From positions 191,553-255,552 of the forward strand of contig JAGVTU010000024.1 in NCBI GenBank assembly GCA_019136655.1: a stretch of 64,000 nt of DNA. The letters run 5' to 3'. Under the pieces are notes generated by a model. It was not told the origin of the DNA. It saw only the letters and a list, made by a program, of their open reading frames with translations, and did not search any database. Shown in pieces: positions 43,495-52,013 of the stretch; positions within the stretch are counted from its first letter, which is position 1; each line of letters opens with the position of its first letter. This stretch comes from Bacteroidota bacterium (lineage in GTDB: Bacteria > Bacteroidota > Bacteroidia > AKYH767-A > OLB10). The position numbers and the translations under genes are program-made.

Positions 43495-44565
43495 TCAACC
43501 ATTTACCAAACGTTTTACAAGTGAAGCCAAGCCATTGGATGGAGTGATTGACATAGGCACAATCGCTGAAATTTTTTCCATTGCTTCTGAAACATTAAAT
43601 GCTGATTGCTTCTGTGCAACAAAATAATTTTTACTACTTAAATAAGTTGCAAGATACTCCTGTTCGGTTTGCCCGGGTGTTGGAACAAGTATGGCTCTGC
43701 ATCCGGTTTTAACCAAGTCCATAATAGTTGAATATCCTGAACGTGCAATCACTATGGTATCTTTATGCAGCATCGAAGCAATTGTATCACTCGATGCATA
43801 ATTCAAAAATTCCATATTGCCTCTCTGTGGCATTGGTTGCGGGTCATTAATTCTTCCACGTATTACAAGTGTTCTTGAAAAACTGCGGCTAAGCTGATCA
43901 ATAATCATCCCTTCAAACATGGAACGTTGCGGCTCAGGGCCTGAGAGCACAGCTATCATATCATATACTTTTTCTTCAGGTTGAAGCTGTGTGTTCATTG
44001 CAGATAAAATGCCTGAGAAATACAGTGGGATCTTTATTTTCTCCGACTGTACCAGTTTTCCTGCCAAATTGTTTTCATTTCCGGTATCAGGTATCCAACA
44101 TTCATCAAAACGATTAATATAGGAAGCCTGCCATTTGTTAATCAATGAATGATACTGACTCATATTTTCGGGCACCTGAATATTGATCTGATGTGAAATA
44201 AAAATATTTTTTGTGAAAGAAGTTCTTGCTCCATATCTGTTATCAGAGATAATGCAATCCGCCTTAACTTTTCTGGCAATCTTAACCGTTGCGACTTTTT
44301 CTCTTTCTATCAGATAAAGAAACTTAGGGAGTTGCTTTAACATTGCCAGAGTCATTTTTCCATGTGACGGATAAGTTGGATTGAAGCCCGGCAGAATGTA
44401 TGACTGTAATGCAGGAAACTGCCTTTCAAGTAATGCTAAACTTTGGCCATTGGAAGCAATGACAACTTCCATTCCTTGTTTTAACAATTCATGAACAACA
44501 GGTATGCATCGGGTGGCATGTCCCAGTCCCCAGTTGAGCGGAGCTATAATTACTCTCTTAGCCAT
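43495..44565 (-). CDS. Glycosyltransferase, GT28/MurG-like fold
   Basis: A 356-residue GT-B protein. The N-terminal donor/acceptor loop is IIAPLNWGLGHATRCIPVVHELLKQG, as in MurG-like and MGT-like enzymes. The C-terminal half has VLSGPEPQR, TLVIRGR and DTIVIARSGYSTIMDLVKTGCRAILVPTPGQTEQEY, the UDP-sugar-binding half typical of the GT28 C-terminal domain. The acceptor is unknown; lipid or polysaccharide glycosylation is likely. It starts 17 bp after the patatin stop, in the same operon. Confidence 0.82.
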   Translation of the reverse strand: MAKRVIIAPLNWGLGHATRCIPVVHELLKQGMEVVIASNGQSLALLERQFPALQSYILPGFNPTYPSHGKMTLAMLKQLPKFLYLIEREKVATVKIARKVKADCIISDNRYGARTSFTKNIFISHQINIQVPENMSQYHSLINKWQASYINRFDECWIPDTGNENNLAGKLVQSEKIKIPLYFSGILSAMNTQLQPEEKVYDMIAVLSGPEPQRSMFEGMIIDQLSRSFSRTLVIRGRINDPQPMPQRGNMEFLNYASSDTIASMLHKDTIVIARSGYSTIMDLVKTGCRAILVPTPGQTEQEYLATYLSSKNYFVAQKQSAFNVSEAMEKISAIVPMSITPSNGLASLVKRLVNG

Positions 44566-44582
44566 AAATCGAAAAAACCATT

Positions 44583-46868
44583 TTAATCAAGTGCAGACCG
44601 GTTGAAGAGAATATATCCGAAATGAAACAGCAATGTAAACGAATTCGACCTGCGGTCATAATAGTTAAGTGTTATAGCAAATGGTCCTACAGGACTGTGA
44701 TATACACCCGACAAGCATGCAATATAATATCGTGCTGATAAAGCATCACCATACTTTGCCTGCCCATATCCATTATCAATTATAGTCTGTAAGGGCTGAA
44801 AGACATACCCCTCTAATCTGAAATCAATATTTGACCGAAGGCTGAAAATAGTTTTCAATCCGGTGCCAAAATAATTATGTGCATGAAAGTTTTCAAGAAA
44901 TAAAGTTCTGCTCTCCTGAGTAGGGAAAAAGCCCGGAGCCTGCAATGTAGTAGCTGTATAATTTTGTGAAAAGGGCTGATTCGAAAAATTAGTTTCAGCA
45001 TAAAATCCAAACCTGAATGAACCTATACGAGCAAAGTAATTATCATAAGCAAGCCTTACCTGCCACCACTCCATCTTACGTCTGACGCTTACAGTATCTG
45101 CATTAAGTGAACCCGGATTGGTTAACTCATTGCCTTTTACATAACGTGAACGTATATACATATAACTTCCTTTGGATGCATACATTCGTCTGTTTAAAGT
45201 ATTTCTCTCAAAATTCAGGTATGATGAAATTCCTTCAAGTGTTGTTTCATCTGCCTGATCATCTTTGGTAAAATTACGTGTCTGATAATATTTATCTCTT
45301 GCCGAAAATATTGTACCTGCAACTGATACCACACCCTTGTTGCGGGCCGGTACTCCTATTTCAATACCTGCATACTTATCTGTTTTCAGCAAAAATGCAG
45401 GGCGTACATCTTCTGTAAATGCATTACTGCTTTTATAGTAATCCATCCTGTTGATGGTTGCATGTGGTTCGATATAAAAATCAATAGCCCCGGGAATATC
45501 CATACGCAACCGTACTTGCCCTGAATTATAAAGTTTACCAAAATATACATTGCCTTTAATCCCCAGACTTTGTCTTGCCAATACATTATATCTAAAACCA
45601 ATAAATCCTTCAGAAATTGGACGTGATGAAAAATTACCTCCAACATCCACACGCAGATTGGTTTCAGGCTTCACATAAATCTCGAGGTCATACATTTTCT
45701 TTTCGGGTTTATAAACAAGTTTTGGGAAAGCATATCTGATATTATCATCTGCCATCAACCTGAAATACCGAAATTTCAACTGGCGTAACTGTAATGGTTG
45801 TTTCAAAGGATTTAGAATTGTAAGAATATACTTTGCCTTGGCTGCATTCACACCGGTAACAACAATACTGTCAATTAACAATGGAGGAAACTTTCTTATA
45901 AACTCAAGTCTTTTTTCATTTAACTCTTCTGCACTCACACGTCTTGCAATCACACTTTTTATCTGCTCCATCTTTGCCATTGCAGCATTATAACCACTGT
46001 CTATCAGTGCCTGAATATTATTAAAATCAAAAACACCAATATCATCAACATTCGGCAGAATCAGAACATCATTCTCTCCGGGAAGTACAACATGTTGCGA
46101 CTGAACTATCATATTACGCAACTGAGAAAACATATTCTCTTCGTAGGGTGTATCCTGCCCTTGAGAAACACTTACACCAATCATAATATCCGGATCAAAA
46201 TCAGTGAGCATTATATCTGACGGAAAGTTGTTATAAATACCACCATCATATAAAAGCTGATTGTCAGCAGTCATAGGAGAAAGATACAAAGGATAAGCAA
46301 TGGAAGAACGAATAGCCTGCCCCAAATCACCACAATTAAAAATAACCGGCCTCTTATTTTTTATATCTGCTGCCACACATCTGAACGGAACAAATAAATT
46401 ATTGAAATCATAATCCGCACTTGCACTTGCTGCCGAATGATTTGCCATGAGTGAAAAATCAACCTGTGCACTGTTTATCAGTGAACCATTCAGGTTCATG
46501 TGTAATGTGGAGTCATAACTGAGTTTGACAGTTACCCATGAAGCGTCCCAGGGTTTTTCTTTAAAATAATAATTCAGGTCTTCGTTCAGGTTTCCTGTAG
46601 CCCAGTCTTTGAAATCATCACTTTTTACAATATTGGTCATTTGCTCAGGGCTGTCGCCAGAAACATACATACCTCCAACAATGGCACCGGCTGAAGTGCC
46701 TGTTATGTAATCAATAGGAATGCCGTTTTCCTCAAGCGCTTTTATAACACCAATATGAGCAAATCCTCTTGCTCCACCTCCACTTAATACCAATCCGACT
46801 TTCTGGGCACATGCATTAGCCGCAACGAAAAAAGAAAATACAAAAATGACGATTTTTAGTCTGTACAT
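44583..46868 (-). CDS. Patatin-like phospholipase with POTRA and outer-membrane barrel
   Basis: A 761-residue exported protein. Signal peptide (1-21); patatin domain with oxyanion loop LSGGGARGFAHIG, nucleophile S59 in ITGTSAGA and the dyad aspartate D208 in YDGGIYNNFP; a POTRA-like segment (about 328-395, DSIVVTGVNAAKAKYILTILN); then a 16-strand-type barrel to the C-terminus (YFRLMADDNIRY onward, ending LFHFGYILFNRSALD). This order matches PlpD-type (type Vd) autotransporters, though those usually release the passenger. It should hydrolyse phospholipids at or beyond the outer membrane. First gene ahead of the glycosyltransferase. Confidence 0.87.
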   Translation of the reverse strand: MYRLKIVIFVFSFFVAANACAQKVGLVLSGGGARGFAHIGVIKALEENGIPIDYITGTSAGAIVGGMYVSGDSPEQMTNIVKSDDFKDWATGNLNEDLNYYFKEKPWDASWVTVKLSYDSTLHMNLNGSLINSAQVDFSLMANHSAASASADYDFNNLFVPFRCVAADIKNKRPVIFNCGDLGQAIRSSIAYPLYLSPMTADNQLLYDGGIYNNFPSDIMLTDFDPDIMIGVSVSQGQDTPYEENMFSQLRNMIVQSQHVVLPGENDVLILPNVDDIGVFDFNNIQALIDSGYNAAMAKMEQIKSVIARRVSAEELNEKRLEFIRKFPPLLIDSIVVTGVNAAKAKYILTILNPLKQPLQLRQLKFRYFRLMADDNIRYAFPKLVYKPEKKMYDLEIYVKPETNLRVDVGGNFSSRPISEGFIGFRYNVLARQSLGIKGNVYFGKLYNSGQVRLRMDIPGAIDFYIEPHATINRMDYYKSSNAFTEDVRPAFLLKTDKYAGIEIGVPARNKGVVSVAGTIFSARDKYYQTRNFTKDDQADETTLEGISSYLNFERNTLNRRMYASKGSYMYIRSRYVKGNELTNPGSLNADTVSVRRKMEWWQVRLAYDNYFARIGSFRFGFYAETNFSNQPFSQNYTATTLQAPGFFPTQESRTLFLENFHAHNYFGTGLKTIFSLRSNIDFRLEGYVFQPLQTIIDNGYGQAKYGDALSARYYIACLSGVYHSPVGPFAITLNYYDRRSNSFTLLFHFGYILFNRSALD

Positions 46869-46875
46869 AACTTTG

Positions 46876-46883
46876 CAAAAGTA
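46876..46883 (-). promoter_or_regulatory. -7 promoter element TACTTTTG for the patatin operon
   Basis: An exact TAnnTTTG match on the minus strand, ending 7 bp before the patatin ATG at 46868 and abutting the stop of the upstream gene at 46884. The transcript would be almost leaderless. Confidence 0.45.
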
Positions 46884-47690
46884 TTATTCTGCCACATTGA
46901 AAACTTCGTTATGCAGGGCAGAAAAATAATCTGATGCCAAACGCATTCTGCTTCCATACCATGAAAAATATTCGCCATCTACTAAAATTATCCTCGCATG
47001 CGGGCAAATCTCTTTAAACTCCTGAATATGCTTTTGACTGAACGGATAAGGCTCTGATGACAACAAAATAATTTCCGGATTGAGCTTTTTAATTTTTTCG
47101 ATGGACAACTCAGGATAACGTGTTTCATAATAAAGTGCATTATCAAATCCGCAACGCGACATCATATCATGAATAAACGTATTACCTGCAACGGCCATGT
47201 AGGGTTTGCGCCAGATGAAATACAATGCTCTCAAAGAAGAATTCTTATGTTTTTCTTTCTCCAGTTTTTCGAATCGTTTATTGATGTCTTCAATAATCTT
47301 TGAGGCCTTATTTTCAGTACCTGTGAGCTGTCCGATATTGAAAATCATATCGCATGCCTCTTCCATGTTGCTGATATCGCTCACCCACACCTTATATTTC
47401 TCCCGCAATTGTTCAATTATCTCCTTGGTATTTTCTTCTTTATTTGCAATTATCAAATCGGGGTTTATGGAGTCAATGCTTTCAATATTTAAAGACTTTG
47501 TTCCCCCAACTCGCGGTACAGACATATAAACCTCCGGAGGATAAATACAATAACGGGTGATACCGGCAATCCGTGTACTCAATCCCAAATCTGCAAGTAA
47601 CTCAGTCTGCGAAGGAACTAAAGAGATTATTCGTTGGGGAGCTTGTTCCAGGTTTATGGTAAATCCCATTTGGTCAATACTGGAATACAT
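46884..47690 (-). CDS. BtuF-like substrate-binding protein (cobalamin/siderophore type)
   Basis: A 268-residue helical-backbone periplasmic-binding-protein fold. Features: QRIISLVPSQTELLADLGLSTRIAGITRYC, VGGTKSLNIESIDSINPDLIIANKEENTK and the C-terminal PEIILLSSEPYPFSQKHI with HARIILVDGEYFSWYGSR. Without the false extension, no signal peptide remains, as in several Bacteroidota relatives. The ATG at 47738 is rejected because it lies in the terminator hairpin 47728-47749; I use MYSSIDQMG at 47690. No ABC permease or ATPase is adjacent, so its partner is elsewhere. Confidence 0.8.
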   Translation of the reverse strand: MYSSIDQMGFTINLEQAPQRIISLVPSQTELLADLGLSTRIAGITRYCIYPPEVYMSVPRVGGTKSLNIESIDSINPDLIIANKEENTKEIIEQLREKYKVWVSDISNMEEACDMIFNIGQLTGTENKASKIIEDINKRFEKLEKEKHKNSSLRALYFIWRKPYMAVAGNTFIHDMMSRCGFDNALYYETRYPELSIEKIKKLNPEIILLSSEPYPFSQKHIQEFKEICPHARIILVDGEYFSWYGSRMRLASDYFSALHNEVFNVAE

Positions 47691-47727
47691 AACTGGAAAA
47701 TTTAATATGATAAAGATAAGAAATAAA

Positions 47728-47749
47728 AAAGCCGGCAAATGCCGGCTTT
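47728..47749 (-). terminator. Rho-independent terminator of the DUF6799 gene
   Basis: Stem AAAGCCGGC / GCCGGCTTT with loop ATTT on the minus strand, followed by a T-rich tract. It lies 20 bp after the stop at 47770 and is a textbook intrinsic terminator. Confidence 0.88.
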
Positions 47750-47769
47750 CCGATTATTTTTAAACCAGG

Positions 47770-48243
47770 TTATTTTATGACTTCTCCGAGAAGGTTCATT
47801 TTTTGTCCCGACAACAATCTTGTTCCATTAGTTGTTGAGCCATTTTCATCTATAGCAACTCCGTTTTCCAACTTCATCGCCTTTTCTACAGGTGTGTAAA
47901 TATCATTGGTAACAATATTTAATTTACCATCCTTCATTTCAAAATGTTCTTTTACTGCTCCTGGCATAACATTGCCTTCAAAGGTAAGCAACTCTCCATT
48001 CTTTAACTGTTCTGAAGTTCCGTTCGAATAAGTAACCATTCCACTTTGGTCAATTTTTACACCACTATCCAACTCCTGATTAGATGTGAGGTAATGAACA
48101 TTTCCACTTTTGATGTAATAAACGGCCCCATTTCTAACAAAAAAACCTCCGGAGTTCTCTGCTTTATGCAAATGTTGGGCAAACATAGTGGATACAGAGA
48201 ATGTCAATAATAAGGCAATAAATGCAATTACTTTCTTATTCAT
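47770..48243 (-). CDS. DUF6799-type secreted protein
   Basis: A 157-residue exported protein with signal peptide (VIAFIALLLTFSVSTMFAQ). Three similar units of about 40 residues follow, each with a 'GxxxxxxNGxxxxLxxGxxL' pattern: GGFFVRNGAVYYIKSGN, GVKIDQSGMVTYSNGTSEQL with NGELLTFEGN, and GVAIDENGSTTNGTRLLSGQKM. This is the repeated beta unit of DUF6799 proteins. The function is unknown. It has its own strong terminator downstream. Confidence 0.68.
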   Translation of the reverse strand: MNKKVIAFIALLLTFSVSTMFAQHLHKAENSGGFFVRNGAVYYIKSGNVHYLTSNQELDSGVKIDQSGMVTYSNGTSEQLKNGELLTFEGNVMPGAVKEHFEMKDGKLNIVTNDIYTPVEKAMKLENGVAIDENGSTTNGTRLLSGQKMNLLGEVIK

Positions 48244-48298
48244 TTTTCAGTTTATTTTTTGATAAAAGTATAATATTCTAATTTAAAAACCAATAATT

Positions 48299-48598
48299 TT
48301 AGTTTTTAGGATCATAAATTACATTATTACCTCTTTGTCTTCCTGAGTATAATTTGTGTCTTGTTGCAGGTTTTTCATTATCAGTTGAGGTTGCAGGTTC
48401 TGCTCCTTCTACAGCGGTAGAATCTGTTGCTGTAACTGTTGTTTCATCACCTCCTTCAGCAGGGGTGGCAGATTGTTCCTCCACCGGAGCAGGTGTCTCC
48501 TCAGTGGTGGTTTCTGTAGTAGTTGATTGAGCTGATGCAGTTACATGAGCAAACATGAAACCGCATACGATTAAAGCCGATGATACTAACTTTTTCAT
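48299..48598 (-). CDS. Small secreted Thr/Glu-rich protein
   Basis: A 99-residue protein of no known family. The signal peptide is KKLVSSALIVCGFMFAHVTASAQ. The mature part is a low-complexity acidic Thr/Ala/Glu/Pro stretch (TTTEETPAPVEEQSATPAEGG) ending in a basic RHKLYSGRQRGNNVIYDPKN. I start at the ATG at 48598, 15 bp after a -7 element. Probably a disordered periplasmic or surface protein. Confidence 0.6.
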   Translation of the reverse strand: MKKLVSSALIVCGFMFAHVTASAQSTTTETTTEETPAPVEEQSATPAEGGDETTVTATDSTAVEGAEPATSTDNEKPATRHKLYSGRQRGNNVIYDPKN

Positions 48599-48613
48599 TG
48601 TTATTATTTTTTT

Positions 48614-48621
48614 CAAAATTA
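48614..48621 (-). promoter_or_regulatory. -7 promoter element TAATTTTG for the Thr/Glu-rich protein
   Basis: An exact TAnnTTTG match on the minus strand, 15 bp before the ATG at 48598. The ATG at 48616 falls inside this element and is excluded. Confidence 0.45.
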
Positions 48622-48768
48622 ATAATTTTACAAATGAATTTTGGACGAATTTATAAATTTAATTAACCCTCCCTATTCCCGGAAAGCCAATTAACGAATC
48701 CCAACAAAAATTGTTGCATCCTGAAATGGGTTTATAACAGAAAAATTGTCTGATTGAAAAGTGCCGTT

Positions 48769-48783
48769 AGGTCATTATGACCT
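48769..48783. promoter_or_regulatory. Perfect 15-bp palindrome upstream of hsp20 (possible operator)
   Basis: AGGTCATTATGACCT, two 7-bp arms around one base, 97 bp upstream of the hsp20 ATG. The CCTGAAAAA that follows it recurs about 30 bp downstream. The rest of the 264-bp gap is AT-rich without a gene. Operator function is inference. Confidence 0.4.
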
Positions 48784-48880
48784 GAAAAATACAACTTAAA
48801 CATACATTTTGTCCTGAAAAACCCAGTGGAACTATTGTTGATTGTAACTGAATAAGTTTAACAAATTAAAAATTAAAAAC

Positions 48881-49330
48881 ATGACACTCATTAAATTTAA
48901 GAACGAACCGGCATCACGTATGATGGACCGCTCACAACATTTCAGCGATTTGTTTAATGACTTCTTTGAAGGAGTTATTAACAGCAATGCATCCAAATCC
49001 TTCAATCCTTCAATCAACATCAAGGAGTCTGACACGCAGTTTAAGCTTGAAATAGCTGCTCCGGGTTTGAAGAAGGAAGATTTTAAAATTAACCTCGAAA
49101 ATGATGTATTAAGCATCAGTGCCGAAAAGAGTGAAGAGAAAAGCGAAAAGAATGAAAAATATACGAGAAAGGAATTTTCGTATGCAAGTTTCAGCCGCTC
49201 TTTCACATTACCTGAAGTAGCCGACAATGAGAAAATTGTTGCCAACTATGAGAATGGTGTTATGACTCTTGTAATTCCTAAGAAAGAAGAAGCAAGACCA
49301 AAACCTGCACGTGAAATAAAGATTGTGTGA
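48881..49330 (+). CDS. Small heat-shock protein, Hsp20/alpha-crystallin family
   Basis: A 149-residue ATP-independent chaperone that binds unfolding proteins in the cytoplasm. The alpha-crystallin domain (about 43-145) has INIKESDTQFKLEIAAPGLKK at its start and the sheet with EFSYASFSRSFTLPEVAD. It closes with the family signature ANYENGVMTLVIPKKE. The C-terminal oligomerisation motif is degenerate (REIKIV). It is monocistronic, with a terminator 25 bp downstream and a palindrome upstream. Confidence 0.93.
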   Translation: MTLIKFKNEPASRMMDRSQHFSDLFNDFFEGVINSNASKSFNPSINIKESDTQFKLEIAAPGLKKEDFKINLENDVLSISAEKSEEKSEKNEKYTRKEFSYASFSRSFTLPEVADNEKIVANYENGVMTLVIPKKEEARPKPAREIKIV

Positions 49331-49354
49331 TTAGTTTGATTGATATTAGTGACA

Positions 49355-49387
49355 AATCCCTTCGGTTAGTCCGGAGGGATTTTTTTT
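49355..49387 (+). terminator. Rho-independent terminator of hsp20
   Basis: Stem AATCCCTTCGG / CCGGAGGGATT around a short loop, followed by a run of eight T. It overlaps by two bases the stop of the convergent ZIP gene. Confidence 0.85.
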
Positions 49388-50075
49388 ATACCAATAACGA
49401 CAAACCTGCACCGCTGATTATAATACCCAACTTAATGATGTTGAACCGGTGATCACTGTCTGACTCAAACAATATTGTAGTACTGATATGCAGAAAAATA
49501 CCTATAACCAAAGCCATCACCTTTTCGAACAATCCATTTATCAGCCAATCGCCAAGATAGATTCCGGCAAAAGCTCCTACAGGCGACATTGCGGAGAACA
49601 AAAAGAGTGAGAATATCGCCCACTTTTTATCTATTCCTGACTGCATGAGCATACTCATCAGCGCAAATGCAACCGGTATATGGTGCATGGCAATGCCCAT
49701 CATGAGCGACTGCCTCTGCGAAACGTCTGCCATAGGAATTCCCTCAAAGAATGAATGGATACACAAACTGAACATCATTGTAAAAGGAAAAATTCCGGAA
49801 TGTTTGCTGTGAACATGAATGTGCCCGTGTTCGATTCCTTCAGAAAAAAATTCGAGCAAAATCTGAAAAATAAATCCTGCAAGAATATAAACGCCTATGT
49901 GCTCAGCATCCGATGAATAAACTTCCGGAATAAGGTGCGTAACGGTTATACCTAACAAATACGCTCCGGAAAATGAAAGTGTCAGCTTCAGGATAATGTC
50001 ATTTCTTTTATTAAACAAAAAGTACAACAATCCTCCTCCAAAAATAACTGCAAAAAGTATGATGAAAGCTCCCAC
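49386..50075 (-). CDS. ZIP-family divalent metal transporter
   Basis: A 229-residue inner-membrane protein with about eight helices. Between helices 3 and 4 is the histidine loop EGIEHGHIHVHSKHSG. Helix 4 has SLCIHSFFEGIPMAD and helix 5 has MGIAMHHIPVAFALMSML, the paired His/Glu metal-binding sites of ZIP carriers. It would import Zn or Fe/Mn. It starts 1 bp after the methyltransferase stop. Confidence 0.88.
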   Translation of the reverse strand: MGAFIILFAVIFGGGLLYFLFNKRNDIILKLTLSFSGAYLLGITVTHLIPEVYSSDAEHIGVYILAGFIFQILLEFFSEGIEHGHIHVHSKHSGIFPFTMMFSLCIHSFFEGIPMADVSQRQSLMMGIAMHHIPVAFALMSMLMQSGIDKKWAIFSLFLFSAMSPVGAFAGIYLGDWLINGLFEKVMALVIGIFLHISTTILFESDSDHRFNIIKLGIIISGAGLSLLV

Positions 50076-50076
50076 G

Positions 50077-50808
50077 TTATCTGATTTTTTGAGTAATGAA
50101 AATTAAACGAGGACTGTCCTTAGCAGAATATTTATTAAGGTTATAATCACCAAAAACATGGGTAACCTCTAATGATGTCTGCTTAAAATATTCCTGAAAT
50201 TTTTCAGGAGATATTAGCTGAACCGATTCTTTAAAATTGAACTCCTGTCCTTTATCACTAAAAGAAATTGATTTTACAACTCTGTCGCCAACTGTTTCTT
50301 TAACCACAGTAAAATCAATACCGTCAATTGTTTTATGAAAAGTTTTTGGAGTAGCATGATTTACCACAACAGGATTTAAATAATCAAGCACAAAATAACC
50401 TCCGGGTCTAAGTGCCAATGCAGCTGAACGCAAAGTACGTAGATTATCATGTTCGCGGTCGAAATATCCGAAACTGGTAAATAAGTTGAGAGCGAGATCA
50501 TAATCATTGGTACGAAAAATTTCTCGCATATCATGCTCATAAAATTCAAGTCTGTCATTCTCATGCTTGCGGCAACAAATGATGTTTTGTTCCGACAAAT
50601 CGAGACCCGTAACCCGATAGCCTTTATTAGCAAGGTAAATGCTGTGACGACCTTTCCCACATGCAATATCGAGAATGGAGGCTGACTGAGGTGGTTTCAA
50701 CAACTGCAATAATTCATCAATAAAGCTTGCAGCCTCTGCATTATCACGGTGTTTATATAGAATATGATAATAAGGAGAATCGAACCAACTCTGAAACCAT
50801 TCCTTCAT
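50077..50808 (-). CDS. Class I SAM-dependent methyltransferase
   Basis: A 243-residue methyltransferase. The opening EWFQSWFDSPYYHILYKHRD is common to a Bacteroidota family of unknown substrate. Motif I is ILDIACGKGRHSIYLANKGY and motif II VTGLDLSEQNI, followed by NLFTSFGYFD and a YFVLDYLNP segment. I start at the ATG at 50808: the frame extends 22 codons further, but that stretch crosses the divergent corA promoter and the gene's own -7 element. It is coupled to the ZIP gene. Confidence 0.85.
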   Translation of the reverse strand: MKEWFQSWFDSPYYHILYKHRDNAEAASFIDELLQLLKPPQSASILDIACGKGRHSIYLANKGYRVTGLDLSEQNIICCRKHENDRLEFYEHDMREIFRTNDYDLALNLFTSFGYFDREHDNLRTLRSAALALRPGGYFVLDYLNPVVVNHATPKTFHKTIDGIDFTVVKETVGDRVVKSISFSDKGQEFNFKESVQLISPEKFQEYFKQTSLEVTHVFGDYNLNKYSAKDSPRLIFITQKIR

Positions 50809-50829
50809 ACGTACTGAAAAAAATATTGG

Positions 50830-50837
50830 CAAATTTA
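50830..50837 (-). promoter_or_regulatory. -7 promoter element TAAATTTG for the methyltransferase-ZIP operon
   Basis: An exact TAnnTTTG match on the minus strand, 21 bp before the ATG at 50808. Confidence 0.5.
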
Positions 50838-50841
50838 TCGC

Positions 50842-50849
50842 TATTTTTG
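50842..50849 (+). promoter_or_regulatory. -7 promoter element TATTTTTG for corA
   Basis: An exact TAnnTTTG match on the plus strand, 26 bp before the corA ATG at 50876. It lies only 4 bp from the divergent -7 element at 50830-50837. Confidence 0.45.
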
Positions 50850-50875
50850 ACACTCCTATCAGCAAACAATACATA

Positions 50876-52003
50876 ATGGCAAAACACAGACGTTTAAGTG
50901 TTAAACTAAGCAGAAAGAAGAATACACAACCGGGATCGTTGCCCGGCAGTTTTAATATTCCGTCTGATGCACCTGCACCTGTTGCTCATGCTTTTGTATA
51001 TGATACTGAAACCTGTATTGAAAAGCAAAACTGCACTCTGGAGGATATTGAAAAAATGTATGCCTCGCTAAATGGAAAATCGCTTTGGTTGCATATCAGT
51101 GGATTTGGCAACAGAGAATTTTTCGAAAAAATTGCTTCGGTATTTCATTTCCACAGGCTTGAAATGGAAGATGTTTTTAACGTGTATCAGCGTCCGAAAC
51201 TTGACGAATACGAAGGGCATTTGTTTTTTACCAGTCGAATGTTAAGTATGAACAACGGTGAATTGTTAAACGATCAGCTTAGCCTTATGTTAGGCAAGAA
51301 TTTCGTAATCACCATTCAGGAGAAAAGACAGGACTTTTTTGAGCCGGTACGTCTGAGATTACGGAACAGTAAAGGAGCTATTCGCTCACTGAAATCAGAC
51401 CATATGGCTTATGCTCTCATGGATGCCATTGTTGATTTTTATTATCCTGCTCTGGAAGAGATAGGGGTTAAACTGGACGACCTGGAAGAGGAACTTCTCA
51501 CCAAACCAAGCAGTGAATCCATGAACAAAATTCTTCAGATTAAACGAGAGTTAATAGTTTTTAAACGAACAATATGGCCCGAGCGCGACAAAATAAATGA
51601 TATCATTCGCTCAACATTTGATGAGATACATGAAGACACAAAAGTTTATTTCAGAGATTCGTATGACCACTGTATTCAGATACTGGATATTGTAGAAAGT
51701 TATAAGGAAGTAACCAGCAGCCTTATGGATGTTTATTTGTCGGGGGTGAGCAACAGACTTAATCAGGTAATGAAGGTGCTGACCATCATATCCACCATTT
51801 TTATTCCTCTGACATTTATAGTTGGACTCTATGGTATGAATTTTCAGGATACCAATCCAACAACAGGTGAGAAATTACCATTGAACATGCCTGAACTTTA
51901 TTCTCCTTATGGTTATGTAGGTGTTATTGTAGTGATGGTTTTAATCGTTGTTATTCAGCTGTATATTTTCCATCGTAAAGGCTGGATAAGATTCAGGGAG
52001 TAA
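50876..52003 (+). CDS. corA: Magnesium/cobalt transporter CorA
   Basis: A 375-residue pentameric Mg channel subunit. The long cytoplasmic funnel (LWLHISGFGN, HFHRLEMEDVFNVYQRPKLDEYEGHLFF, a basic/acidic stalk helix) is followed by two C-terminal membrane helices with the selectivity motif YGMNF between them and a Lys/Arg-rich tail (FHRKGWIRFRE). All family hallmarks are present at standard length. It is 10 bp upstream of priA, so both may be one transcript. Confidence 0.94.
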   Translation: MAKHRRLSVKLSRKKNTQPGSLPGSFNIPSDAPAPVAHAFVYDTETCIEKQNCTLEDIEKMYASLNGKSLWLHISGFGNREFFEKIASVFHFHRLEMEDVFNVYQRPKLDEYEGHLFFTSRMLSMNNGELLNDQLSLMLGKNFVITIQEKRQDFFEPVRLRLRNSKGAIRSLKSDHMAYALMDAIVDFYYPALEEIGVKLDDLEEELLTKPSSESMNKILQIKRELIVFKRTIWPERDKINDIIRSTFDEIHEDTKVYFRDSYDHCIQILDIVESYKEVTSSLMDVYLSGVSNRLNQVMKVLTIISTIFIPLTFIVGLYGMNFQDTNPTTGEKLPLNMPELYSPYGYVGVIVVMVLIVVIQLYIFHRKGWIRFRE

Positions 52004-52013
52004 TGAGCGGTTT

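Noticed and set aside
47691-47738. Upstream start with a signal-peptide-like sequence for the BtuF-like protein
   Set aside because: The first codons lie inside the terminator hairpin 47728-47749 of the preceding gene, so the hydrophobic stretch is an artefact of the T-rich tract.
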